This document shows positions 1 to 13,145 of a stretch of DNA of 64,000 bases, piece by piece. The notes under the pieces are model-generated. The model was not told where the DNA came from, searched no databases, and saw only the letters and a list, made by a program, of their open reading frames with translations. The DNA is from Castanea sativa (Eukaryota > Streptophyta > Magnoliopsida > Fagales > Fagaceae), in contig NC_134013.1 in NCBI RefSeq assembly GCF_040712315.1, positions 7,475,001 to 7,539,000 on the forward strand, given 5' to 3'. Position 1 is the first letter of the stretch, and each line of letters opens with the position of its first letter. A program made the position numbers and the translations under genes.

Positions 1-3000
1 TTATCTCACCTTGAAGATTTTTATTTTATTTATAGTATGTATAATCATTAAGCACTGAAAGATTTGGCCTACAAAAATAGGAGTCCCCTCCCCTAAAATA
101 GGTCCAATGATCTTCTCAATCAAAGGATTGAGTGATTAGTTTAGTGATTATAAAGCTAAGTTCCTCTCTTTTTTTGTGATTTCATTTTCATTGTAGTTTG
201 TTTTCTTATATTTGCTTTTTATTGTAATTTGTTTCTTTATATTTGCTAAAGTTTTGGATTGATCAATCGTGATTTTGAAGATTTCATTGGTTCCAGTGTA
301 CATTTTTTATGCACTTTGGTACATAAATTGATCAACAGGTTTTTTTTTTCACTTTGGAGATGCGTGATTATAAATAAATTTTAATACAAGAAAGATTATC
401 ACCAAGCATAACTTTAATAATAGATAATAAGTTCTTTATTTTGATTTTTTTTTTTTATATGTCTAATATTGAACCAGACAAATTTTATATACTCATAGTT
501 TAACAGAAGACAAGTTTTCTTTTAAAAGAAAACGTAATTATTTATACATCAAATTTAATAATTTTATATGTAACATATTTATAAATTAAGACTTGCTATA
601 GTCCACAGTATTAGATTATATGTGTATTGGGGGGGGCGTGTGTTTTTGCATACATGTGATGTATGTTTTGACTAGTATATTAATACAATAGCTCGCCCCT
701 CCAAACAAAAGTTCATAATTCCTTTTAATAAATTGACTTATTTATCCTTTTGAACAAAAAGTAGGATATTTTCGCATGTAGAAAAATAATAAGGAAGAAT
801 AAATTACATCTTAAGATGTTAACTATTAAAGCAGGTACCAGGTGCCTTCAACAATGCAATTTAGTCAAAAGTCTTCCAAAGACCAAATCAGCTTAAACAC
901 CGTCACTTTCACCTTACAGCGCTGCAAGTGCTTTCATTTGACAATAAAAGAGTATAATAGAGTCTTAGTAATATATATATAAAAGAGAGTATAATAGGGA
1001 AGTTATGTGAGAATTTTCATAAAAAAAAGTTACGTGAGAATAGTTCTAGAAACACTAAAACTATTTAATAATTTTTTGTCATAATTGTGGTGTGGCAGAC
1101 ATTAAAAGTCTGTTTGGATATTATTTATTTGCTGAAAATTGAAAATTTATTACTGAAAACATTATAGTAAAATAATTTTTAAATATAAATAGTATTGTGT
1201 GGGACTCAACAAAATATATAATTTGCATTTAAAGTGAAGTTGACTAACAAGTACACAGTTGCTATGAGACCTATCTTTTAAACGTGGAACGCAAATGTAA
1301 CAGGAAACGCTTTTCAAATGGTCGCAAGAGTCATGACTCATGAGTGTTATTAATTTTAGGGCAAATTGTAGGCCCCTTTTTAATTTGACCCAGTTATGAT
1401 GTACTCCCGCCCCAACCCTATATTAAAAAACTTAAGTAGCCATTGTACTGTTAAGTTTTCACTATTAGTAATAGGTATCATAACTATTAACTCCCCATCA
1501 TTAGGATTTCCAGAAAATTTAATGAAAAATTCAAATTATTTTTATTCATATTTTTTAAAATTTAAACATGTCTATTAAATTTAACAAAAATTCTAATGAC
1601 ATGGGGTAAAAGTAAATAAAAAAAATAAAAAATTACTACCAATAATATGGGAGGACCATTGCTTGATTTTAATGTTTAAGGTGCCGACATTGGCAAAGCA
1701 CCATATTTTAAGAGGGAATATAATCAACATATGCACAACTAATCCTTTATTTTATAAATCAAACTATTCATTTTAAAATAATTAACTTGCAACTTATGCA
1801 TGTAAACCCTTCATCTGTTAATTTTATTTCGTCAATATAATTGACAAAAATAAAAAAATCGGTGCAACTTAAGCAGTATCACTGTATCAGGCGTATAATT
1901 ATTAGCTTAAACTTGGTCAAGTATACTCTTTTTTTTTTCTCCTTTTTATTGGAAAATTGGTCAAGTATACTTTCAAAGTGTATCATTGCAGATGTGTAGT
2001 ATTGTGTTGTTGAGTTTTTCCATTTACTGGTCTACTAGCAAATGTGACCAGTAGTATATTTAAGTTCTAAGGTTTCTTTTGTAAATTGTTGCTTTTGTTG
2101 GGTCAAGAGAGATTATAATTCTGTTGGTAATGTAGATTGTTACATTCTTTTTCAGTTCTAAATAGTCTTTCTGTTTCAATAAAGACAATCTTCCAAGAAT
2201 CCTGGACTCTTGACTGTAAGTTTGATTGTCTCTCTGTTTTCACGTTATTTGAATGAATCTCTCTGTTCACGTTATTTGAATGAACGAGTTTTTTTTTTTT
2301 TTTTTTGCACATGTTCCAGTTGCATCATTTAGTAATACAGAATCCCCCATATAATATTATTGAACGGCTTATCTAAATCGTTGATCCTTTTTTAATAGAA
2401 TTATTTTCCCAATGTATTCATAGTTATCATCTTCAACTTTTATTTCGCATAAAACATATTATACTTTTACTCTTTTTTTTCAAAATCCAAGATAGACAGT
2501 TACAGAGCTACATGATACTTGATTTTAAACTCAAACCTTTTGCGTCGAAAACGTACTTATATTGAAAGAATCATTTGATGAACTTTTTTTTTTTTTGTCT
2601 TGGATGCGAATATGCTGAAGGGTATCCATACATGATACACCCACTCGATAGGTTTTTGCTCACTTTGTTCCATGCTTTTTAATGGTAATCTAACTCTGAC
2701 CAAAGAAATTATTGCAAGTTATTAAAGAGTTGTCTTTAACTAATATATTATATTGTCACAACTTCATCCTTAAATATTTTTTAGAGAGTTCTAACTTATG
2801 ATATTTGCTCTTAATAATAGCAATCTTAACCATTAAACCAAGAAACTAATCAATTTTTTGTGTAAATAGAGATTGAATCTCAAATCAACTACTGACTTTC
2901 TCCATTCTCAAAGAAAAAAAACTACTGACTTTCTCTAGTATTAAACTTCTAATCCACACACTCATAGAGATAATAAATTGTGAAAATAAGGTTAATAGTT

Positions 3001-4856
3001 ATCTATGTACTTTTGCATTATATTATAATACAGATTGTTAATTGACAATAATCAGGAACTTTGGTCCGCTGCCAATTGACAAATCCAAATCCACGGGAGA
3101 GAATATTAGGTAAGAAGGACTAAAGCATGGTACACTGTTTCTCAAAAAATAAAAAAACATTGCAGACAAAGTGACCTCGCATATGTTGCTACTTGATGCC
3201 TTAGCTCGATTATAGCACGTGCATATTATTAAAACTGCGAATATAAAAACTCTATGGATTGGATTGTATATATATACACACACTTGTGTACATGTTCTAC
3301 CGTGTGATGCATAGTTAACCAAAAATTATATATAAATTACATATTGCATTAATATAATAAAAAAAATGAACAATAAAGTAGATAAAAATAATTAATTTAA
3401 GTTACATGATAATTGCACATCTTTTAATCCCGAGTTTTTATTAATTATATTATTATTTTAAACAAATAATTATATTGGTTTTAAAATCTATAACTTTCGA
3501 TAATTGAGGTTAATCATGGTAGTATTTAATTTTTTTTTTTTAACTTCGGTTAGTTTCACTTAAAATAAATTATGTTAAAAATTTTAATATATTTATACAA
3601 TTTTACTATAAATGTTTTGATAACAATAACTAAATGACTTATTATTATATGATTTCAAATTACTCATAGCACGTACCATATATCTTATAGTTTCACATTA
3701 AATTATTTTTTGTGTTTGGATATTTTTATCACAACTTATGGTCAATTAAATTGCTAACAAACAATAAACAAAATATAGGTTAGAATACTCCGAATTACAA
3801 ATTGGATTAAAAATTATTTCATTTGCACTATAAATAAGATTAGATCACTCTCATCCATTGTTATAACTATGTAATTATAAATAACTAAATAAACATATTT
3901 AAACTTGAGTAAAATAGGTCATTGATCTCTAACATATATATTTCATTATTTTCTTTGTAGACCCATAAACTATATCAAAGACATTTAAAAATTCACCCTC
4001 CATAAAGCTCAAAATTTGCTAGTACATTGTAGCTGTTCATTAAAATTTTGCCTTTTTATACTTTAATGAAGGAGCAGTGTCATTTTTTTTCATGAGACAC
4101 CTTGAGAATATCATAAATCAATAATGTAGTGGATGAAACTTGAGATTTTTAAATTTATAACACGTCTTTTAAATCTATTGAATTCACCACCCATATGTCT
4201 CCAAAAGAACCACTAGAATTGTACCTTTGATATCTTTAATATATAGTATGTTTCAATGTTTCCATCTTAAACACATAACTATATTAATAAATATTCTAAA
4301 ATCACAGTTTTATCACATTTTTAATGCGACAAACTTAATGACTGCCTACCAATCATTTTCACATAAATCAAACACTATTTTTTTCACACAACTTGCTTAA
4401 TTTATTACATCAAAATTATGGTAAAGTTGTGACATAAAAAATTGTGATCATAAATTTTTTTTTCCCTATATTAATGACATTTAAAAATTAAATTTCACCG
4501 TCCATGATACAACTCACAATTTGCACGTGCATTGTATTACAGATCAGCAATTGAGGCACCAACTTTGATGATGACTTTTTTTTTTAGTTTGCTTTTTATT
4601 TGTTAACTTTTGGGGTTACTTTTATATTTATCCAGGAAGCGCACGAGGCTGCTATCTAAAAATTATTTAATATGCACCCATAAATCTTTCCTCATAGTCA
4701 AGATTTATCACATGCGTTTGGTAAACATTTATTTTTAGAAATATTTTATTAACTTTTTTAATTCTCAAAATTTTTTTTTTAAAAATAATTAATTATTGTG
4801 TGCTCGGCATGCATTAGTAAAATTCTTATCACATTCTATTGTAATTGTTGTTTTTA

Positions 4857-4861
<5 letters not shown>
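1..4861. other. AT-rich intergenic DNA, no gene seen
   Basis: Very AT-rich sequence with many homopolymer runs. All open frames are short and show no recognisable domain or codon pattern. A short direct repeat of about 29 bp lies near 2228-2286. Around 1100-1310 is a MITE-like stretch beginning with a 'GTCTGTTTGGAT' type end, too degraded to delimit. Nothing else could be assigned. Confidence 0.6.

Positions 4862-4895
<34 letters not shown>
4862..4895. repeat. (TC)n microsatellite
   Basis: About 17 uninterrupted TC units. The open frame that runs through it (Ser-Leu repeats) is an artefact of the repeat. Confidence 0.95.
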
Positions 4896-4898
<3 letters not shown>

Positions 4899-5430
4899 TC
4901 TACAGCATACACAGGTTCAGGTGATGCACTTGTGCTTGAAGTTGCAACCTGAAATATCCCTCAGGGAGCAATTCACAGCATTTACAGAAATAATTTTTTT
5001 TTTTTTTTATAACACAGAAATAGTTCTTTTGTAAATAGCATTCTCATCTGTTTATGTAAACAAACAAAAAAAGCATTCTCATCTATTTGCATGTTGCTAC
5101 TCTAGCAACCCGCAAAATCTTTTGCATTTTAGGCCTTCTAGCTCACCGGATGTGGGTTTTTTCTTTTTCCTTTTTTTCTTGTGTGTGAATGTTTAGAGAA
5201 TAACGTAAAATCTATTTTGCTTTTTTAACGGGTAATGCATATCGTAGTGGTCCTAGGGAACAAAACGCATTCTACGAATATCTCATTGTCCCATACTTGT
5301 CAAATGTGGCAAAAGAAAGTACTAGTAAATGGCAAACAACACGATATTTTCTTTCCCCACCTAAATAATAACAACAACAATGAAGAGAGAGTTTTGATTC
5401 TTATCAAAATTCCCCTCAAAAAAAAAAAAA

Positions 5431-5699
5431 CAAAAACTCTTGTCAAGAACAACTGACAATATCACTAAACACTTTTTTTTTATAAACACTCTGATTTGAT
5501 GTGATGAATTATAATAGGCATATATAAAACCAGTTAACTTTATATGTCACGCAAAATTCAATCAAACAAAAACTCTTATCAAGAACAACCGACAATATCA
5601 CTAAACACTTCTTTTTTTATAAACACTCTGATTAGACGTGATGATTATAATAGGCATATATAAAACCAGTTAACTTTATATGTCACGCAAAATTCAATC
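5431..5699. repeat. Two tandem copies of a 136-bp unit
   Basis: The unit beginning CAAAAACTCTT at 5431 is repeated from 5567 (offset 136 bp) with a handful of substitutions and small indels. Both copies end with the same AT-rich 'GGCATATATAAAACCAG' block and 'CACGCAAAATTCAATC'. The array lies just beyond the 3' end of the AOS gene (its stop codon is at 5914), so it may fall in or near the AOS 3' flank. It has no coding potential. Confidence 0.9.
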
Positions 5700-5913
5700 T
5701 AAAAATTACATATACATTGTAGACATAAAGAGTTAAAAAAGACTTAACCCCTTTTTTGTTTATCAAAAAAAAAAAAAGACTTAAACCCATTTTTTGTTCA
5801 TCATAAAAAAAAGTTTTTAGTGGGTCCGAGATTACCAACCAACAATAACTCAACCCAACTCTCAATTCCGAAAGTACCCTTCAAAAAGAAGTAGAACCAG
5901 CCATGATCATTGA

Positions 5914-7494
5914 TCAAAAGCTGGCCTTTTTGAGAGACGTTACGGTGAGAGCAGCCCCCAACGGCGATGAATCGACCTCGATCTCGATCGAATCGTATCG
6001 AAGGAACAACTCGACCACCAAAAGTCGAGCAACCAAGACCACAAAGTCCTTCCCAGCACACTGTTTGTTCCCAACACTTGGACTCTCAGACTCTGGCCCA
6101 TTCGACCACAGCACGTGCTTCAACAACTTCTCGCCTTCCTCGCCCACAAATCGATCCGCCACAAACTCTTCAGCCCTCTCGAATATTTTCGGGTCCTTAG
6201 TCGCAAATGGCTGGTACCCAAATAGCATTTCACCTTCCTTGACTCGAAAAGCAGCGTCGTGGCTCTCGATGACCAAGTCTTTCTTCGCTTTCCCGTATTG
6301 TAGAGCAACTGGGGGTTCGATCCTGAGAGATTCGTACACCACGGATTTCATCAGCGGCATCTGTTCCATCGCGGCCATCGTGATGTTCCCACCGTTGGAT
6401 CGGATGACTGATCTGATCTCTTCGGCTAACTGGGTGTGGAGTTTGACCCCAGCTCGACCAATCAACTTGACCATGTTTGGGAAAAGGAATTTCATGCCTC
6501 CAAAAGAGTTGAAGCAGGTTGCAAAGAGCAAGTTGTGGCAAGCTTCTTCTCTCGAAATGCCTAGCCTTTCAGCCTCGTCAAGAACGAACCCTGAGGACGC
6601 GTAGAAGAAATCGTATAGCTTTTGATAATCAGCTTTGACCAAAGCTGGAGGGAGACGAACTGTGCGAAGAAGAAGATCATCGAGATGCTTTGGAAGACCG
6701 AGACTGAACAGTGGGCTAATCTGTACAAAAAGCCACTTGCCGATCATCTTTGGCGCATCGAGTCCAAGCTTGGTATCAACTGGGTTAGTCCCATACAGAG
6801 ATCGAGCCAAAAAGTTAAACGCAGCCAAGTCACTTGGCTCTCCAAAAGCAGCTTTTCCTTTTGTAGCGAGTTCATTCTCGAGGCCCTCAAAGAGCTCGGT
6901 GTAGCTCGAGTGAAACTCTGGGATAACATGGTCTCGACGAGCCTTGAGGTGAAAGAACAAGAGGCGCTTGAGCTTGCCGTGGTTTGGCTCTGATGGGTCG
7001 AGATAAGAGAGGACTCTGTAACCACCGGTGAGTTCTGTGGAGGGCATGAAAGTACCCGTGAAAAGGTCTTTCTTTTCGACCTTTGTCACGTCGAACAACA
7101 CGGGAAAGCTTTTCCCGTCGAGCAAAACGACGACGTTTGGGTTGGAAGCGATGAGAGGACCCGGTGGCATGTTGGCTCTGAACACCGTTGACTGGTATTT
7201 GTGGGCTCGAGACTTGAAATATTCATCACGGCCTTGGTTATAGAAAAAATCAAACCGATCTCTGATTGGACCAACAAAAGGGAGACCATAGTTTCCTGGG
7301 ATTTTTTTGATCGGAAGTTTGGTGGGTTCGGCTTGTTCCACCACCGTGGCCGGTGGAACCGACACAGATGGCTTTTCGGACACAGAGGCAGTGATCGGAC
7401 GGACAATAAATCGACGCGTGGAGGGCTTTGATGGTTTTCTTGAAGATTGGAACTTTGGTTGCAGAGAAGGAAATGCTAGAGAAGTGGATGCCAT
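5914..7494 (-). CDS. AOS: Allene oxide synthase (CYP74A), plastid-targeted
   Basis: A 526-residue intact, intronless frame. Allene oxide synthase dehydrates the 13-hydroperoxide of linolenic acid to an unstable allene oxide in the plastid, the first committed step to 12-oxo-phytodienoic acid and jasmonate. It is an atypical P450 that needs neither O2 nor a reductase. Residues 1-50 are rich in Ser, Thr, Pro and Arg with few acids, as in a transit peptide. Diagnostic CYP74 features: GKSFPVLFD near 127-135, NSFGG at 329-333 replacing the usual oxygen-binding helix I motif, ESLR (ExxR) at 388-391, and the heme loop PSVGNKQCAGKD with the Cys ligand at 479 and the family's extended loop. The end SLKKASF is typical of AOS. 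Length and lack of introns fit dicot AOS. A TATA box lies about 195 bp upstream. Hydroperoxide lyase (CYP74B) is the main alternative, but the overall match to AOS is much better. Confidence 0.97.
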   Translation of the reverse strand: MASTSLAFPSLQPKFQSSRKPSKPSTRRFIVRPITASVSEKPSVSVPPATVVEQAEPTKLPIKKIPGNYGLPFVGPIRDRFDFFYNQGRDEYFKSRAHKYQSTVFRANMPPGPLIASNPNVVVLLDGKSFPVLFDVTKVEKKDLFTGTFMPSTELTGGYRVLSYLDPSEPNHGKLKRLLFFHLKARRDHVIPEFHSSYTELFEGLENELATKGKAAFGEPSDLAAFNFLARSLYGTNPVDTKLGLDAPKMIGKWLFVQISPLFSLGLPKHLDDLLLRTVRLPPALVKADYQKLYDFFYASSGFVLDEAERLGISREEACHNLLFATCFNSFGGMKFLFPNMVKLIGRAGVKLHTQLAEEIRSVIRSNGGNITMAAMEQMPLMKSVVYESLRIEPPVALQYGKAKKDLVIESHDAAFRVKEGEMLFGYQPFATKDPKIFERAEEFVADRFVGEEGEKLLKHVLWSNGPESESPSVGNKQCAGKDFVVLVARLLVVELFLRYDSIEIEVDSSPLGAALTVTSLKKASF

Positions 7495-7687
7495 CTTAAC
7501 TATTGGGTTTTTCCTTTTTTCTTTTTCTTTTTTCTTTGAGAGAAATCTAAGGCTAAAATGTTACAAGGATTTATGGGTCTTGACTATGTGGTTTTGATGC
7601 AGAGATTAATAGAGAGGAAAGTCTTAATAAAAAGGGTTTTTTAAAGAGGCTTGGGTAGTGTGGTTTGTGGGGGAGGGTCAGGCTGTA

Positions 7688-7695
7688 TATTTATA
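7688..7695 (-). promoter_or_regulatory. Probable TATA box of AOS
   Basis: Reads TATAAATA on the minus strand in the context CCACTATAAATATACAG. It lies 194 bp upstream of the AOS ATG, predicting a 5' leader of about 160 nt. The leader contains a pyrimidine/purine-biased stretch near 7510-7540. Confidence 0.7.
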
Positions 7696-9462
7696 GTGGA
7701 TATTGAGTGGGAATTGGTGTGGGGTCTACAAACTCCCTTCGACCAGGGTCGTGAAAGGTGTGCAATATATGTAATACTTTGTTTTTGCTTTTGTTTTTTT
7801 TGTATAAAATTTACTTTTTTTTGCTCAGACTTTTTTTTTTTCTGCTTAAATGTCTCTGTCATGGTGAGCTATATCCCACTTTTATTTTAGAGACCCTTAC
7901 ACATCATCTTTGATTTTTGCTTTCCTTTGGAAATTGTCAGCGTATATGCTTCCGTTTTGTCATCTACAGCAATTAGGTGTACTTGTAAACAAGCCGATAT
8001 ACTTCCTAATTTGGTTTTTTTTTTTTTAAGATAATTTCACCTTATGGCCCAGCTTTTTATTATCAAGCATCAAGAACATTAAATCTAAATATCTTATTTA
8101 TCTATCAAAAATATTACCAGTTGAATTTATTAAACTCCATGTTTCTAATTTAGACTTTGATTTGTATTCTAGAGGTTATTTTTCTTATTCCTTTATTATA
8201 GATTTTTGTGCAAGGTTTGAGTACAAATATACAATACATTACGTTATTTTCTTTTGGAAATTAATTTAGTTTTCTTGAAAACTTTGATAATGTCGGTTAC
8301 CCATAAGTTTGTAATGAAAAAGTGATTAGGTACTTTTTGGATTTTTCTATCTCTGTGTAATTATTAATTACAAATAATACTAGTAGATTTTTTTGGTAGA
8401 AATAATACTAGTAGTTACAATCTTGGTTTTATTGAGCTTGTTATTCAACTTAATGTCAAGGTGGTGAATCTCATCCTTCCATAGTTCCACTACACGTGAG
8501 TTTACTTTGAATATAAGAATTAAGAACAACGTATGTTGTGACCTAATTGAGTGCCTTATCCAATTAGTGACTCATTTAATAACTCAATACAATATCTAGC
8601 ATAAAAGAATATCTAATTCATGATGTAGGATCTGCATTACCTAATTTAAGAGCCTTATCGTAGAGTAGTAAAATATTGCATAAATAAAGTTTCGAAATCG
8701 TTTGTCTTTTACTAATTAAGAAAGAAAAACATGAAAAAGTTAAGACTCATATTTTAATGAAAAAATTAATTTAAAAATTATGAAAAGAATATTTTATAGT
8801 TTTAGAGTCTCGGTTAATGATTTTTTTTTTTCTAAAAAAAAATCCCTTTCAATTATATTTTATAAGAATTTATATTAAATGATGTGGAGTTTTCGTTATA
8901 AATAAACAAAAATTAAAATAAAATTGTTTTTAAGAATTTTTTTATTTTTATGAGAAACAGTTTGTCACATTAATTTGAAGAAAAATGCTATATATCTCTT
9001 CTGTATGTATTCATTCATTGTACCAAAACAATAATCATCATCTATCCTCAATTCCTCATTAAACTTCAAAAGGAAATTCAATCATTTCCAAATAGGGCCC
9101 AAACGATTGAAATTATCATTAGTTAACAAAATGAAAAATATGCAGTGGAAAACGACTTGAAGATTGCTTGTTATTTTTTTTAAACTTATCATCCTAGTCC
9201 TAGCCCATGTTTTCCACCACGTGGTAATTACTAATTGCAACTTGGCAGCAGAACATTACACCACCGTCTTAGGAAATGTCTAATATTCCGACACGTGCGT
9301 AGCACTTGGCAGTCTGTAATGGAGTCTATGACGTAAATTTTGACCTTTTACTTTTAAAAAATGATGAAAAGAGGTCCAATTTTTTTTTTTTTCCTCCTCT
9401 TAAGAATAGGAAACTTCATAAAATCTCAATTATAAAAAAATATATATATATAAAACTACTTA
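7696..9462. other. AOS upstream region, AT-rich, no gene
   Basis: No credible open frame. It is presumably the distal promoter of AOS followed by plain intergenic DNA. Three ACGTG-containing sites (near 8493, 9218 and 9292) are the only regulatory-looking words noticed. Confidence 0.5.
9218..9297. promoter_or_regulatory. Two G-box (CACGTG) sites upstream of AOS
   Basis: CACGTG occurs at 9218-9223, inside the 8-bp palindrome CCACGTGG, and again at 9292-9297. G-boxes bind bHLH factors such as MYC2, which control jasmonate genes including AOS in model plants. They are 1.7-1.8 kb from the AOS start, so any role here is inference. Confidence 0.3.
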
Positions 9463-10201
9463 GGTGGCGTTTGGTATGGGGTAATGTTTTAAGATTCCCA
9501 GGAATGTTTAAAGATTCCCATGTTTGGTTGCAAATTACGCTAGGGAATCAGATGCCAGGGGAATCCTTAAACCCCTCTCAGTAGGAATGTGGATTCCCTT
9601 TAAAACATGTGGGAATCCAGATTCCCAAACTTAAAAGAAATTGTATTTTTTATAAATTGACAATTTTAACCATTTTTTCTTATCATTTAAGCAATTAAGA
9701 TAAACTATAAAAAAATTATCAATATCTTCTCTCTTGTCTTTATCTTTTCCCGCCAAAACAACATAAACAGGATAAATAACTCTGCTAATAGTTATTTTTG
9801 AATTATTCTTGTCATTTTGAAATGTTAGATCATAGTTTTAATGAATGTGTTGCTAATTGATAGTTTATATAATGTTTTTTATCTATCTATTTAGAGTAAG
9901 ATATTTTTTTAAAGGACTAATTAATAGTTTATATATATATATATATATTTATTTAAAGGAAGATTTTTTTTTAATGGGCTTGGTACTTCACATTCAAATC
10001 TAAGGACAAAATGGGAAAAACAAATAATTCATTTAAGATTCCCGAGAATACACCAAACATTATCATCTCACATTCCTGGGAATCTCCCAATGAAACCAAA
10101 CATAGGAATAGCTACATTCCTAGGAATCACATTCCTAAGAATCACATTCCTGGAAATCTAGATACCAGAAGTAATGTGGATTTCCCGTACCAAACGCCAC
10201 A
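9463..10201. mobile_element. PIF/Harbinger-like non-autonomous element (739 bp)
   Basis: Ends are inverted repeats: GGTGGCGTTTGGTA on the left, and on the right the complement of TGTGGCGTTTGGTA (13 of 14 match). Both are flanked by TTA, the target preference of PIF/Harbinger transposons. Inside, short words such as GGAATC and ATTCCTAGGAATC recur in both orientations as subterminal repeats. No transposase frame exists, so it must have been mobilised in trans. Confidence 0.65.
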
Positions 10202-11994
10202 TTATTTCAATTTGCAGCTTCTGTGGAGCTTCGTTATTTTGGACAATAACAATGCAAAAAAATAATAATAATAACGTTGATAAACTTGGGGCGTGTTTTA
10301 TATACTTGAGTAGCAATTATAATCCAAATAATAATCTTTATTACAAATAATAAAATATGTAATGGATCAAATTAAATCTATTCACATTTGGTTATAACAT
10401 TAGATTTATATTAATTTATGAAATGTTTTACTTATATAATTATTTGTTCTAAAAAGAAATATTTATAATTATTACGTGCATATGGAAAGTTTATAATTTT
10501 TAGACAAGACTTACAATGCTTAGATGTTATTCCTTAGATTTTCCTCTTAAAATTCAGCCGTGTAAATTTTTTTCTCATGGGATAGAAATGTATTTTTTAG
10601 TTAAGTAGCCACATGGCTGAATCTTAAGAAGAGAATTTAATGAACAACAACTAAGATATTGTACTTAAGTTTTGTCCTATTAGAAATATATTAATATTAG
10701 TCTAAAATATTATTTTAGTATCTAAATTTTACCGTAAGATTTTTTTTTATCCCTAAACTTTACCAAAAGTTTATTTTTTTATCTCTAAACTACTGATAAT
10801 GTTTCACTAAATGTCCATAAACTTTAAAAAATATTTTTTTTTCATGCCTAAACTATTGAAAAAGTTATTTTTTTGTCTTTATTGCTTGGCTCTAAAATAC
10901 TGCCAAAAAAAAAAAATCTTTACAAAATCTAGGGATGAAATTTTTATTTTTATTTTTTTCTGTAATTTTGGTAAAGTTTCAGGATAAAAATAATGTTTTA
11001 TCCTTAATTTTAAAAGTTATTACATATATTAAGAAATAACTATTAGCTATTGCATTACTTTTTGGAATAGTTATTGCACCATTTATGAAAAGTTTTCCAA
11101 AAAATAATCATTATTTATAATAAATATGCAACCAAATACTTGAATAGTTATTCCTCACAAATAGTTAATCCAATACATTATTTATTACAACATACCAAAC
11201 AAAAACATATTTCACCTAAACAACCAACTTCGATTTTTCATTCTAAAAAAAAAAACTTCGATTTTTGGCATGTAAGATTCATTTTTCAATTTTCCACTTT
11301 AAGTAAACAATTTCTCTCTCTAATCAAAGTTTTCTCTCTATTCTCTATGTTTAATGACTACTAAATTGATTTATTAACAATTCCAAAGGGAAATGTATAA
11401 TATTATCAAGAATTTTTCATTATTCTTTACTTTGTTATTGTGTAGGAAAACATGGATGAATAAAGAAGATGGACAAAAACTTGAATTTAAAACGATTTCA
11501 TATCTCCTTTAAAAAAAAGTTTTCATAAATTTGAAGTTTTAATTAAATATAAAATATAGTATAAAATCAGTGCTTAAAATTAATCAACAAAAAAATGGTG
11601 CATAAAAATAAAACCCTCCAAATTCACACTTTCACCCTAAATTCATTAATATGATGATACATGTCCACTTTTGATCATGCGCCACTATCACAACAGATAC
11701 AGGCTGACGTAACCTTAAATAACAAGAGGAAAGGCCACATGTCAGTGGTATTCATCAACTCATACAAGAACACATGGTGTTTGTCATGCACTCAAGTCAT
11801 TAGACCTAATCCAAGTTCTTAAATTAAAACTAATTCATAAGTTTGAATTTTAATTATATATATAAAATATGGTATAAAGTTTTTTTTTTTAATTTGAGAA
11901 AGAAAACTGAGATTTTTTATTCAAAAAAAAAAACTAGCCATTGTTGACTAAAAGAACATTATGAAGGTGAAAAGTAACATCCTTCATCCACATC
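10202..11994. other. Intergenic, degraded repeats, no gene
   Basis: AT-rich. The stretch about 10289-11200 starts 'GGGGCGTGTTTTATA' and ends '...CATACCAAAC', with similar subterminal words (AATAATnnTTATTAC), suggesting an old DNA transposon interrupted by the MITE listed separately. The ends are too diverged to delimit. No protein-coding signal. Confidence 0.35.
10502..10684. mobile_element. MITE with imperfect inverted termini
   Basis: About 180 bp. The left end reads AGACAAGACTTACAATGCTTAG. The right end is its approximate inverse, ending CTTAAGTTTTGTCCT. The central part (TCTCATGGGATAGAAATG...) matches, inverted, the sequence near 31540-31660, and the termini match 30061-30080 and 29232-29262. 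This family is therefore present at least three times in the window. Confidence 0.6.
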
Positions 11995-12329
11995 GATAAA
12001 CCCAGGGGCAGAGCCAGAAATTTTGGTTTGGGGGGCCAAGTTGTAACTCTAATATATTTATTAAGACAACTCTACATACACATACACACACTTTTTTATT
12101 ATATACACACACTTTTTTATTTCATTAGTTATATATATACAAACATCAAACAACAACAAAAAAAAACTTAGTAATTTCAATCAAAATTATGTTTGTTGAC
12201 GATCTTTCGTAAAATAAAATTCATTTTTACTATATTTATAGTGAAATTCTTTAAAAAAAAATTCATTTTCGATACAAATTTTCAAATTTTATACTAAAGA
12301 AAGTAAAAAAAAAATATTTCAATTAAACT

Positions 12330-12850
12330 TGGAAGGACCTAAAAACTCAAAAACCCGCTAAGTATCATACTGCTGGTTCCTTGATCAAAGGTCCGAATAC
12401 AATATATTTGGTAGAGAGGGTCCAACAACAAAAGTCTCATTTCCATATCTTCCAGCCCCTATTTATATCATTCGTTCCTATTATCTCAGCCTTACACCTT
12501 GCCATCTATCAAGCTTTTCCCCCCGACACCTGTCTGTCGGTAACAGAACAAATCTCTAACTCTGCGTTACACACTGTTCAGGTCATATCTACATTAATGC
12601 AACGGACAAAGCTGGTATTTTCTAATTAATGCGGCCAGAAAGGTTGGTGCCAGACATTTAATGCAATCTTCTAGGTTATCCTGCCACATTCAGATATTTG
12701 TAATATGTCCCTTATGTCATCAGTGTCCATGCCACCTCATTTTCGGGTATTGTCAGGTGAAGTTCCTTATTCCTTTATATCCTCTTGCTTGCTACGTGTC
12801 AGCCTTCCCTTCCTCGGGTCCTCAGGCTCCTGGGTCCTCGGCACCTCACA
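12330..12850 (-). repeat. Tat element 3' LTR
   Basis: 521 bp, from TGG... to ...CACCTCACA on the plus strand. It pairs with 22048-22568. Differences are single substitutions only, with no indel. The adjoining inner sequence, read on the minus strand, contains the purine run AAAGGGG, a plausible polypurine tract. Confidence 0.95.
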
Positions 12851-13145
12851 ACAGCCCCTTTAACACTTGAGTTATTAACCATAAATTAATAACCAAGTTT
12901 TAACTTCGCATACACGCTTCTTACCTGTCCCTTTGTTTTCACACGTACAGACGTCTTTTCACTGCCCCATGACCCGCGTCTGGCGCCTCGTATCCCACGA
13001 TGGAGCATTTATGGAGTCTGGCGTTTCTTTTCCCGCGCACGTTCTACGGCTGGATGGGTAATGTACGGCTCAGATTTCGCTTTCAGTTATGAGCGGGAAA
13101 GTTACCGCCCTTATTTTTACCTCATTACTTCTACTTTCTCACCCC

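Noticed and set aside
5903..6604. 233-codon open frame on the plus strand over the AOS gene
   Set aside because: Antisense shadow of the AOS coding sequence; no known domain, and AOS accounts fully for the region.
12381..12870. Two open frames near the left LTR, matched by two at 22099-22570
   Set aside because: They are the same LTR sequence read in both LTR copies; no domain.
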